Source: Pedosphaera sp.
GTDB taxonomy: Bacteria; Verrucomicrobiota; Verrucomicrobiae; Limisphaerales; Pedosphaeraceae
DNA: 5,341 nucleotides
NCBI GenBank assembly: GCA_028293265.1
Contig: JAQGPB010000233.1
Location: 1 to 5,341, forward strand
Reading direction: 5' to 3'
Shown here: one piece after another, positions 1-4,616 of the stretch
Layout: each line of letters starts with the position of its first letter
How positions within the stretch are numbered: position 1 is the first letter of the stretch
The notes under the pieces: generated by a model
The model's input: only the letters and a program-made list of their open reading frames with translations
What the model was told of the DNA's origin: nothing
Databases searched by the model: none
Position numbers and translations under genes: made by a program

Positions 1-61
1 AGAAGGAGAAATTGGACCATGCCAGCAAAGCGATGGTCAAGACGCGGGTAATGTGGCGCAT
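1..61 (-). CDS. N-terminal fragment of a probably exported protein (runs off left edge)
   Basis: Reading leftward from an ATG at 61-59, the frame stays open to the window edge and gives 20 residues: MRHITRVLTIALLAWSNFSF. Two arginines followed by a hydrophobic stretch (about residues 6-15) look like a Sec signal peptide or N-terminal anchor. An in-frame TGA at 70-68 lies three codons upstream, so no earlier start is possible. A weak GAAG sits just ahead of the ATG. It follows the SGNH hydrolase gene on the same strand after 155 bases, so it could share that transcript or use its own promoter near the dyad at 161-187. The function cannot be read from 20 residues. The short length is the main reason for caution. 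Confidence 0.5.
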   Translation of the reverse strand, partial: MRHITRVLTIALLAWSNFSF

Positions 62-97
62 AATACTTCAAAACCGCCTGATAATTACTAAAAGCCC

Positions 98-111
98 GTT
101 CCCGCGGGAAC
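98..111. repeat. Perfect 14-bp palindrome
   Basis: The bases gttcccgcgggaac read the same on both strands with no spacer. As RNA it could form a 5-bp stem closed by a CGCG tetraloop. On the minus strand it is followed by GGGC and four T, which is only a weak match to an intrinsic terminator. It lies between the SGNH gene and the start of the leftmost gene, so a weak terminator and a protein-binding site both remain possible. Confidence 0.4.
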
Positions 112-160
112 AACCAAAGCCTTAGCAATGATGACGTTTCTTTGTATCAGAATTAACCTG

Positions 161-187
161 TTTGTAAATCAATCAATTGATTACAAA
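161..187. promoter_or_regulatory. 27-bp AT-rich near-palindrome, candidate operator
   Basis: The left arm is tttgta, one unpaired a, then atcaat (161-173). The right arm is attgat then tacaaa (176-187), and two bases lie between. Twelve base pairs match with a single extra A. AT-rich dyads of this form are typical binding sites of dimeric helix-turn-helix repressors such as the TetR and MarR families. A further copy of tttgta lies exactly 20 bp to the left (141-146). The dyad is about 100 bp upstream of the minus-strand gene that starts at 61. Weak promoter-like hexamers on that strand (TTGATT at 172-167, GATACA at 148-143, 18-bp spacer) would overlap it. The cognate regulator is not identifiable. 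Confidence 0.4.
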
Positions 188-216
188 GTGTTCATGCGCC
201 GACATTCAAACCCCGT

Positions 217-1329
217 TTAAAGACCAAGCCGGGTCAACACTTCAAAATAGATTCCGTGTCCAAAGTCATTCGGATGGTTGATGTTGTTTCCCAGCAAATC
301 CTCCGGTTTTTTGGTGGCGGCGAGCTTGCGCCAGTTATGATAAACATCGGCATAGGCGCATTGCTTTTCCCGCGCGACCTGCTCCGTGACCAGCGCGTAG
401 GCCTCCATTTTGCCCGAGGCCCAGTGCCACTTCGGGTTGGGCGGAAACGCTGAACAGAGGATGATTTCCGCCTGGGTTTCGCTGCGGATGCGGTCAACCA
501 TCACCCGGAGATTTTGGGCAAACATTTCTACCGGCACCCCAAAGGGAGGACGGTTGGCGTCATTCATGCCGAATGCAATCAACACCAAATCAGGATGCCG
601 GCTCAGCACCTTTTCTTGCAGCCGCGCCAATCCGTTTACGGTGGTGTCTCCGCCGGTCGCGGCGTTGATGGTTTCGATCTTGCTGAAGGGATACTTTTGG
701 CCCAGCCAATCAGCCCAATGCTGCCAATAGACAAGCGCAGGGCCGGTTGCTTCGCCGCCGGCGGTGATGCTGTCGCCAAAGGCCACCAATGAAATTTTTT
801 CACCGGCGTGAATCCGCGCGAGGGTGCGGGGCAGGAAATTCGCCTGCGGCGGCTGTTCCGGCCAGCCTGGTCCACGGGTGGAAAAGTAATCAACAAAAAC
901 AAAATAGGGTCCATTGCCAAAGCCGGGAAATTTGGTTTGGTCGAAATCCTCCTGACCATACAAAATGTTGGTCCTGAAATCGGGGATGCGCGAGCGGGGC
1001 ATCCGTTTGATGGTGGCCGAGTCGGGATCAATGGTAAAATCCACACCCGCCTCGTAATGGACGGTTTGGGGAAGCCCATCGAGATACGTGTTGCGGACTT
1101 TGAAACTGTCAACGTCGAACGGCCCAAAAGCGAGTTTTGCGGGAGTTTCTCCGGCCAGCACCACGGATTCGCCAACCCTGAGCTGCGGACCGTTGCTGGA
1201 CAAGGAAGGAGAATGAGAGTGGCCGGCACAACCGAATGCCGCAACCACCAGTGCCAGTGCGCCAAGCAATCGAATCGAATGCATCAATGCGGCTGGATTT
1301 ACGCGTTGGAGAGGTCGGCAGCCAGTCAT
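217..1329 (-). CDS. Secreted SGNH/GDSL-family hydrolase, probable lipoprotein
   Basis: This is an SGNH-fold esterase/acetylesterase-type hydrolase of 370 residues from the ATG at 1329. The N-terminus has a hydrophobic stretch LLGALALVVAAFGC with a loose lipobox Cys at residue 34, suggesting an exported, lipid-anchored enzyme. Residues about 50-170 form an uncharacterised, probably beta-rich N-terminal domain. The catalytic domain follows: block I FGDSIT with nucleophile Ser187, block II Gly227 (ATGGDT), block III FGMND with Asn256, and block V HPN with His352. The residue three before His352 is Asn, not the usual Asp, although a second DxxH (Asp355, His358) lies just after. The start at 1329 overlaps the stop of the upstream hydroxylase gene (ATGA), suggesting translational coupling. 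A start at 1284 would give a more standard 18-residue lipoprotein signal, and the choice is open. The substrate is unknown; the family acts on carbohydrate O-acetyl groups, lipids and other esters. Confidence 0.88.
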   Translation of the reverse strand: MTGCRPLQRVNPAALMHSIRLLGALALVVAAFGCAGHSHSPSLSSNGPQLRVGESVVLAGETPAKLAFGPFDVDSFKVRNTYLDGLPQTVHYEAGVDFTIDPDSATIKRMPRSRIPDFRTNILYGQEDFDQTKFPGFGNGPYFVFVDYFSTRGPGWPEQPPQANFLPRTLARIHAGEKISLVAFGDSITAGGEATGPALVYWQHWADWLGQKYPFSKIETINAATGGDTTVNGLARLQEKVLSRHPDLVLIAFGMNDANRPPFGVPVEMFAQNLRVMVDRIRSETQAEIILCSAFPPNPKWHWASGKMEAYALVTEQVAREKQCAYADVYHNWRKLAATKKPEDLLGNNINHPNDFGHGIYFEVLTRLGL

Positions 1330-2168
1330 TTCCCGCCCGCCCGGTAGAATTTCTTCTCCCATTTCTTCTGCTTTTCACCCGCCTCGCGCAGAAACGGTGC
1401 GAGCGAGCCAATGTTCAGAAGGGCTTCGTTCAACTGGTGGAATGGAAATCTCAGCGGGCGGGCGAAATCCACGAACAGCACGACGCGGTAACCATCGGTA
1501 TCGTTCCAGACTTCGTGATTGAAAGTGTCGTCAAAGATCAAGCTCTTGCCTTCGGTCCAGCTTCGATAATCGTTGCCGATGCGGATGCGGCATTTTTCGC
1601 GCGGCTCCGGCACCAGCAGGCCGAGGTGCAGGCGGAGGATGCCATTGTAGGCACCCCGATGCGCGGGGATGTGCTTGTGCGGCGAGAGAATCGAAAAGAA
1701 CGCCGTCTTCATCCCGGGAATTTTTTGCAGCAGCTTCATGGTCTCAGGACAGCGGCGGGCGTTTTGCTCGCAATTCATGCCAATGCCGGCGAGAAAAAAA
1801 GTCTTCCAATTCTGGTCGGTGGTGATGGTGGTGACTTCCTTGAGAATCTCGTGGAAGCTCGGTATCTGGTCGCGATATTTCATCACGTGATCCAGTTCGA
1901 CACGGACATTCTTCCAGTCCGCTTCGACTTCGGCGACCCAAGGAAAGGCGGCGCTGTCGTAAATGCAGGGATCGCCCTGCACTGAAACTTTGGCGACGCA
2001 GCTTTCCAGTCCGTTTTGCAAGGCGATGAGGCTGCGGCCGACGAGGCCCTTGGGCTCGCCCAGTTGATGTTTGCGGTTGCGGAGATCCACGGCGGAGGAT
2101 GCCGGGCTAAGGTTGTTGTTCGATTCGAGTATTTGGTCCACGGCTGAATTTCGTTCAAACGCCTTCAA
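1326..2168 (-). CDS. Aspartyl/asparaginyl beta-hydroxylase-family Fe(II)/2-oxoglutarate dioxygenase
   Basis: The 280-residue product carries a full Asp/Asn beta-hydroxylase domain (about residues 60-240). HIPAHRGAYNG supplies His170 as first iron ligand, LRLHLGL has the conserved His181, FDDTFNHEVWN has His218 as second ligand, and GYRVVLFVDF has Arg228, which should bind 2-oxoglutarate. The spacing of 48 residues between the iron ligands is close to the 46 known in mammalian AspH, and no third acidic ligand is expected in this family. There is no signal peptide or membrane segment, so it is cytoplasmic, unlike membrane-bound LpxO lipid A hydroxylases. The substrate cannot be told. The start is uncertain. 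No ATG exists between the domain and an in-frame stop at 2243-2241; TTG at 2168 and GTG at 2141 or 2090 are the candidates, and none has a good Shine-Dalgarno. The gene is the first of a coupled pair with the SGNH hydrolase. Confidence 0.88.
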   Translation of the reverse strand: MKAFERNSAVDQILESNNNLSPASSAVDLRNRKHQLGEPKGLVGRSLIALQNGLESCVAKVSVQGDPCIYDSAAFPWVAEVEADWKNVRVELDHVMKYRDQIPSFHEILKEVTTITTDQNWKTFFLAGIGMNCEQNARRCPETMKLLQKIPGMKTAFFSILSPHKHIPAHRGAYNGILRLHLGLLVPEPREKCRIRIGNDYRSWTEGKSLIFDDTFNHEVWNDTDGYRVVLFVDFARPLRFPFHQLNEALLNIGSLAPFLREAGEKQKKWEKKFYRAGGK

Positions 2169-2266
2169 TGGCTGGATGACCCAAAGTCGCCAGCCTGGCG
2201 AATATGCATGGGACGAAGATAGGAGGGTTGCGCTGGCGAATCAATGGGGTAATAAGGGGGGCGGAG

Positions 2267-2294
2267 AGTTCCGGGTTCCGGGTTCCGAGTTGGG
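2267..2294. repeat. Heptamer tandem array (ggttccg unit)
   Basis: Four consecutive 7-mers read agttccg, ggttccg, ggttccg, agttggg. The two middle units are identical and the outer ones differ by one to three bases. It lies about 100 bases upstream of the hydroxylase start. Confidence 0.7.
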
Positions 2295-2304
2295 AATTGG
2301 ACGA

Positions 2305-2322
2305 GGCTTGACTTGGCTTGAC
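2305..2322. repeat. Two copies of ggcttgac with 10-bp period
   Basis: ggcttgac occurs at 2305-2312 and again at 2315-2322. This is one of several 10-bp-period duplications in this gap. Confidence 0.5.
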
Positions 2323-2355
2323 CAGCTTTTGCTCAAGCGACGGCAAGCGAACAAA

Positions 2356-2383
2356 AGTGCGGAGTGCGGAGTGCGGAGTGCGG
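2356..2383. repeat. Heptamer tandem array (agtgcgg x4)
   Basis: Four exact copies of agtgcgg stand head to tail, followed by a decayed fifth unit aatcggg. The unit length equals that of the array at 2267-2294 although the sequence differs. Exact copies suggest recent slippage expansion. Confidence 0.85.
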
Positions 2384-2420
2384 AATCGGGGAAGCGGAAA
2401 AGACGCGCTGCTCGAAGGCA

Positions 2421-2440
2421 AACCGGGCAAAACCGGGCAA
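2421..2440. repeat. Decamer duplication (aaccgggcaa x2)
   Basis: Two exact copies of aaccgggcaa are adjacent. Partial matches continue on both sides (aggca before, aagcgg after). Confidence 0.7.
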
Positions 2441-2466
2441 AAGCGGTCTAAACCGAACTGGTCCGA

Positions 2467-2499
2467 ATTTTGGAGGCTGAAGGCTCCGGTTTCCAAAAT
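2467..2499. repeat. Inverted repeat, 8-bp perfect arms
   Basis: attttgga (2467-2474) and tccaaaat (2492-2499) are perfect reverse complements around a 17-base centre, in which ggag and ctcc could also pair. No T-run follows on either strand, so it is not a standard intrinsic terminator. It would sit in any long leader of the hydroxylase transcript. Confidence 0.4.
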
Positions 2500-2520
2500 A
2501 TAGGCCGGGGGGGGGTGCCA

Positions 2521-2560
2521 AATAGGCTGAATCAAGCTGAACCATCCTGAATTAAGCTGA
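2521..2560. repeat. Four decamers ending in CTGA
   Basis: In steps of exactly 10 the sequence reads aataggctga, atcaagctga, accatcctga, attaagctga. All four share a first a and a last ctga, and three share gctga. The period is close to one helical turn, so the shared bases face the same side of the DNA. Confidence 0.65.
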
Positions 2561-2561
2561 A

Positions 2562-2777
2562 TTACGGGCCTTTTTGCATGGGATGACCGGATGAACGGCC
2601 GCTGGTTAGTTGAAACCCGATTTTTAACAGAAGCAAACGAAGGAGAACGAAGGAATAGCGGGCTTGGTTTAAACGGACCTGGTTGAGGGATGGGAATGGC
2701 TTTGACCGCGGACTACGCAAATAGGGAGAACCGGACTGTTTACCCAGACCGGAGACATCGGTACTACAGGTTTTCAA
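2562..2777 (-). CDS. Doubtful small open frame behind a strong ribosome-binding signal
   Basis: A TTG at 2777-2775 follows AGGAGGTGG at an ideal distance (7 bases after AGGAGG), and the frame stays open for 71 codons to a TAA at 2564-2562. The product would be rich in Ser, Arg, Pro and Leu, with a short hydrophobic patch FVLLRLLLLKIGF, and matches no family I recognise. Its end runs close to the decamer repeats. Only the ribosome-binding signal argues for it. Composition does not look clearly coding, and the segment may instead be an RNA leader or a non-coding RNA. Confidence 0.18.
   Translation of the reverse strand: MKTCSTDVSGLGKQSGSPYLRSPRSKPFPSLNQVRLNQARYSFVLLRLLLLKIGFQLTSGRSSGHPMQKGP
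2636..2655. repeat. Decamer duplication (aacgaaggag / aacgaaggaa)
   Basis: Two adjacent 10-mers differ only in the last base. An 8-mer pair, ggatgacc then ggatgaac, lies nearby at 2581-2596. Confidence 0.55.
2731..2752. repeat. GC-rich hairpin, 7 bp plus one internal mismatch
   Basis: The arms are ccgg-a-ctg (2731-2738) and cag-a-ccgg (2745-2752), symmetric around a 6-base loop. The A facing A (U facing U in a minus-strand transcript) is the only mismatch. In a minus-strand transcript the hairpin would begin about 30 bases past the ribosome-binding-like AGGAGGTGG. No U-run follows on either strand. Confidence 0.5.
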
Positions 2778-2781
2778 AGAA

Positions 2782-2832
2782 CCACCTCCTAATACGGGGC
2801 AACAAATAGCAAACACGAGGGCATTGTGTCAA
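2782..2832 (-). promoter_or_regulatory. Minus-strand promoter-like element with consensus-like Shine-Dalgarno
   Basis: On the minus strand a perfect TTGACA (2832-2827) is followed after 18 bases by TATTTG (2808-2803), preceded by TG one base away as in extended -10 promoters. The -10 itself matches the TATAAT consensus at only three of six positions. AGGAGGTGG (2790-2782) lies 12 bases further on. The elements point toward the hydroxylase gene about 600 bases downstream. No recognisable gene follows directly. Confidence 0.4.
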
Positions 2833-2932
2833 GGATTTACGGGCTGTTTTAAAGTTCTTTCATTTATTTTCGGGGCAAAAAAACATCTTGATCCCTTTTC
2901 AGGTTAGCCCCACCCGTAAAGAAGTTATCGGT

Positions 2933-3304
2933 TCAATCCTTTGGCCGGAAGCGCGGGGTGGTGATGATCCAGAATGCCGAGGCAATGGCCAAGGTTGAGC
3001 CCACGTATGCTGCCTTTAAGAACCATGCATATGCATCGCCTTGGATTGTCATGTGATGTGACCCGATTTCAAAATCGGTGTACGTTTTTGCCTGGTGCGT
3101 TTTCCACCACTCGCTTTGAAAACCGAGCTCTGTGCGTTCGGAGAAGCCCATGCCGCAGGATGACGGCCCAATCCTCCATGAAGGACCGTACGACCAGCCA
3201 CCCCCGACAATGTTGATAGAATAGAGATTCTGATTGCCTTGCCGATAAACGTAGGCGGCGACCATGGAAGCAGCAAGAATGCCGCAGCAAAGCAGGCGCT
3301 TCAT
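2933..3304 (-). CDS. Small membrane protein of unknown function, two predicted membrane segments
   Basis: The product is 123 residues from ATG 3304, with CCGGAGA seven bases upstream as a good ribosome-binding site; this favours it over the upstream in-frame ATG at 3466. Residues 4-20 (LLCCGILAASMVAAYVY) form a hydrophobic segment after MKR, either a signal anchor or a cleavable signal. Residues about 98-116 (ending FWIITTP) form a second membrane segment, and a short basic tail TTPRFRPKD ends the protein. The middle (21-97) is rich in Gly, Ser, Trp and Tyr and would lie outside the membrane if the first segment is an anchor. I recognise no domain. Both neighbours are far away (hydroxylase start about 760 bases downstream, regulator divergent about 600 bases upstream), so it appears to be a single-gene unit. 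Confidence 0.65.
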   Translation of the reverse strand: MKRLLCCGILAASMVAAYVYRQGNQNLYSINIVGGGWSYGPSWRIGPSSCGMGFSERTELGFQSEWWKTHQAKTYTDFEIGSHHMTIQGDAYAWFLKAAYVGSTLAIASAFWIITTPRFRPKD

Positions 3305-3394
3305 GGATGATCTCCGGTGCTGGATGTTTTCATTATTATTTCTTCCCGCCTCGCGCAAATCAGGCTCGTCAGGGAATCGACAGCGGCCTTGATC

Positions 3395-3409
3395 AATTGT
3401 TCGACAATT
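3395..3409. promoter_or_regulatory. Short AT-rich dyad upstream of the small membrane-protein gene
   Basis: aattgt (3395-3400) and acaatt (3404-3409) are perfect reverse complements around tcg. The dyad lies about 90 bases upstream of the ATG at 3304, where a promoter for that gene would be expected. No convincing -35/-10 pair was found, and six-base arms could occur by chance. Confidence 0.25.
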
Positions 3410-3486
3410 TATTTCATGAATACTGTGTTGTCCTTCGCCTGTGTGGGTGCATCCCAGTTCTTGCAATTCAGGCGTGGAGCGCGGTT

Positions 3487-3655
3487 CCGTGGCGCAGACA
3501 TTCCCGTCGGCCGTGGCGCAGGTTTTCCAGCCTGCGAGATCGTGGAGCTTTTGGCGTGCGCCGAAGCGGCGGCACGTCTATAGGAGCATCCGCGCTTCGC
3601 CGGGGAGCGGCAAAGTGCCGCGGGGCCCGTGCCTGGCGCAATAAACTGGTGCGCC
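3487..3655. repeat. GC-rich interspersed-repeat-like element with several hairpins
   Basis: ccgtggcgca occurs at 3487-3496 and again at 3511-3520, each followed by a similar pyrimidine-rich stretch ending in ttcc. Three hairpins follow: cgcaggtt/agcctgcg (3517-3524 and 3529-3536, one G-T pair, 4-base loop), gcggca/tgccgc (3607-3612 and 3616-3621, 3-base loop) and ggcgca/tgcgcc (3635-3640 and 3650-3655, 9-base loop). The look matches non-coding interspersed repeats I associate with Verrucomicrobiota genomes; no second copy lies in this window to prove it. No transposase is present. Confidence 0.45.
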
Positions 3656-3789
3656 CCGTCTTGTGAATTTTCCATGTAAGTTTTTCTCGACAAAAGGCAA
3701 TCAATTGGGGGAGTGATTTTTAAGAAAGACTTATTGAAGGGCATGGATGGAAGCCGTGGGGTATCTCAATCCTTCTTTTAAAGACAACG

Positions 3790-3806
3790 GCAGCACCGCT
3801 TGCTGC
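3790..3806. repeat. Hairpin, 6-bp perfect arms
   Basis: gcagca (3790-3795) and tgctgc (3801-3806) are perfect reverse complements around a 5-base loop. No U-run follows in either direction, so a terminator role is not supported. Confidence 0.3.
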
Positions 3807-3871
3807 TTACCGGTCACCACCAAGAACAGGGTCCAGAATCGCCCCTGTTTGGGCAGCTTGCAAATTAGTGC

Positions 3872-3877
3872 TTGACA
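3872..3877 (+). promoter_or_regulatory. -35-like hexamer TTGACA ahead of the TetR-type gene
   Basis: A perfect TTGACA lies 34 bases ahead of the ATG. A -10 at normal spacing would fall inside the operator (3894-3901), but no hexamer there resembles TATAAT. If this is the promoter, transcription would start only a few bases before the ATG and the operator would cover the -10 and the start point. Confidence 0.4.
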
Positions 3878-3923
3878 TTTAAAACGACTGTTTCAAACTT
3901 GCGTTTGAAACATGGGTTTTAAA
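3878..3923. promoter_or_regulatory. Nested double-dyad operator over the regulator start codon
   Basis: Inner dyad: tgtttcaaac (3889-3898) and gtttgaaaca (3903-3912), perfect 10-bp arms around ttgc. Outer dyad: tttaaaac (3878-3885) and gttttaaa (3916-3923), perfect 8-bp arms. Both are centred between 3900 and 3901. On each side the outer half-site repeats the inner one with a 13-bp shift and one base change. The core form CAAAC-N4-GTTTG fits the shape of sites described for the TetR-family regulator PsrA. The element overlaps the ATG and codons 2-4. Autorepression by the encoded regulator is the natural inference. Confidence 0.8.
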
Positions 3924-4565
3924 ATTGCCATCCCGGAAGACGCGGCGCAGGACGCCACGCGCGAGCACCTGCTTGAAGCGGCGGCGAATGTCTTTGCCGA
4001 GGTCGGCTTTCATGCCGCCACCGTCCGCGAGATCTGCCAGCGCGCGGGTGCCAACATAGCCGCCGTCAATTATCATTTTGGCGACAAGGAACAGCTTTAC
4101 CGGGCCGTGCTCAAGGAGACCCACCACTGCGCCCTGGCGAAATATCCCGCCGATTTCGGCCTGCCGCCGCGCGCGACCGCCGAACAACGGTTGCACGCGT
4201 TTGTTTTTTCGTTTTTGATGCGGATTTTTTCCGAGGGGCGGTCCGCCCGGCACGGCAAGCTGATGGCGCGCGAAATGATCGAGCCGACCGGGGCGCTGGA
4301 TGAAATAGTCAGCGAAAACATCCGCCCGATGGCGGTGGTGCTGACTGGAATTGTCGGCGATCTGCTGCCCAAATCGGATGTGGAGACACGGCGGCTGTGC
4401 GCGATGAGCGTGGTAAGCCAGGTGTTGTTCTATCATCATTGCCGGCCAGTGGTGATGCGGATGTTTCCGGACATGAAGTTCGACCAGAAAGGCATCGAAA
4501 AATTGGCTGCACACATAACGCGTTTTTCGCTGACCGCAATAAGGGACCTGGCCAAGAAAAAATGA
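3912..4565 (+). CDS. TetR-family transcriptional regulator, CecR/YbiH type
   Basis: The product is 217 residues, the usual length for the family. Residues about 15-62 are the DNA-binding domain: helix LLEAAANVFAEVGF, then the helix-turn-helix TVREICQRAGANIAAVNYHF with the typical YHF ending, then GDKEQLYRAVL. The C-terminal domain (about 88-212) resembles the CecR/YbiH ligand domain, including the typical phrase KLMAREMIEPTGALDEIV. CecR-type proteins repress neighbouring ABC-exporter genes and respond to small toxic compounds; the ligand here is unknown. The start is fixed: an in-frame TGA at 3906-3908 lies one codon before ATG 3912. No Shine-Dalgarno fits in front, so the mRNA may be nearly leaderless. 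The operator overlapping the start suggests autorepression. The permease gene follows after 51 bases on the same strand. Confidence 0.9.
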   Translation: MGFKIAIPEDAAQDATREHLLEAAANVFAEVGFHAATVREICQRAGANIAAVNYHFGDKEQLYRAVLKETHHCALAKYPADFGLPPRATAEQRLHAFVFSFLMRIFSEGRSARHGKLMAREMIEPTGALDEIVSENIRPMAVVLTGIVGDLLPKSDVETRRLCAMSVVSQVLFYHHCRPVVMRMFPDMKFDQKGIEKLAAHITRFSLTAIRDLAKKK

Positions 4566-4616
4566 ACTCCTGACCTCGATCATTCCTTCCCCCATCACTC
4601 CACCACCCCATTCCAC

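Larger units (their letters stand above)
2169..2932. other. Long gap without a confident gene, rich in short tandem repeats
   Basis: About 760 bases separate the hydroxylase start from the stop of the small membrane-protein gene. The part nearer the hydroxylase (2260-2660) holds several small tandem arrays with 7-, 8- and 10-bp units, a hairpin at 2467-2499 and a run of nine G (2507-2515). The part around 2730-2832 holds a hairpin and a minus-strand promoter-like and ribosome-binding-like signal. The segment 2833-2932 is AT-richer and shows nothing clear. Frames that stay open here translate the repeats and resemble no protein family I know. Confidence 0.6.
3305..3911. other. Gap between divergent genes: hairpin repeat and regulator control region
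   Basis: These 607 bases separate the small membrane-protein gene (minus) from the TetR-type regulator (plus). They contain a dyad at 3395-3409, a GC-rich hairpin repeat at 3487-3655, a hairpin at 3790-3806 and the operator region from 3872. Several frames stay open across the GC-rich part on both strands, but they translate the repeat and show no family features. Confidence 0.6.

Noticed and set aside
636..1265. 209-codon minus-strand frame inside the SGNH gene
   Set aside because: It is an out-of-frame reading of the SGNH gene, whose true frame has all catalytic blocks.
1236..1985. Long plus-strand open frame (249 codons) opposite the hydroxylase and SGNH genes
   Set aside because: It lies antisense to two genes with clear family motifs and shows no motif of its own; it is a composition shadow.
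2507..2515. Run of nine G
   Set aside because: It could be a phase-variation tract, but no gene is placed where a length change would matter; sequencing error is equally likely.
2155..2535. 126-codon minus-strand frame across the tandem repeats upstream of the hydroxylase
   Set aside because: It translates the 7- and 10-bp repeats, has no family features and ends in a frame different from the hydroxylase.
2871..2912. ggggc ... gcccc pair with a seven-A run as a terminator
   Set aside because: The loop would be about 30 bases and the A/T run lies inside it rather than after the stem.
2925..2950. ggttcaatcc, which resembles a tRNA T-loop
   Set aside because: The bases on either side cannot form the T-stem, no acceptor or anticodon arms fit, and the stretch overlaps the end of a gene.
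3307..3744. Several open frames on both strands between the small membrane protein and the regulator
   Set aside because: They read through the hairpin repeat. Open frames on both strands at once reflect high GC, not coding.
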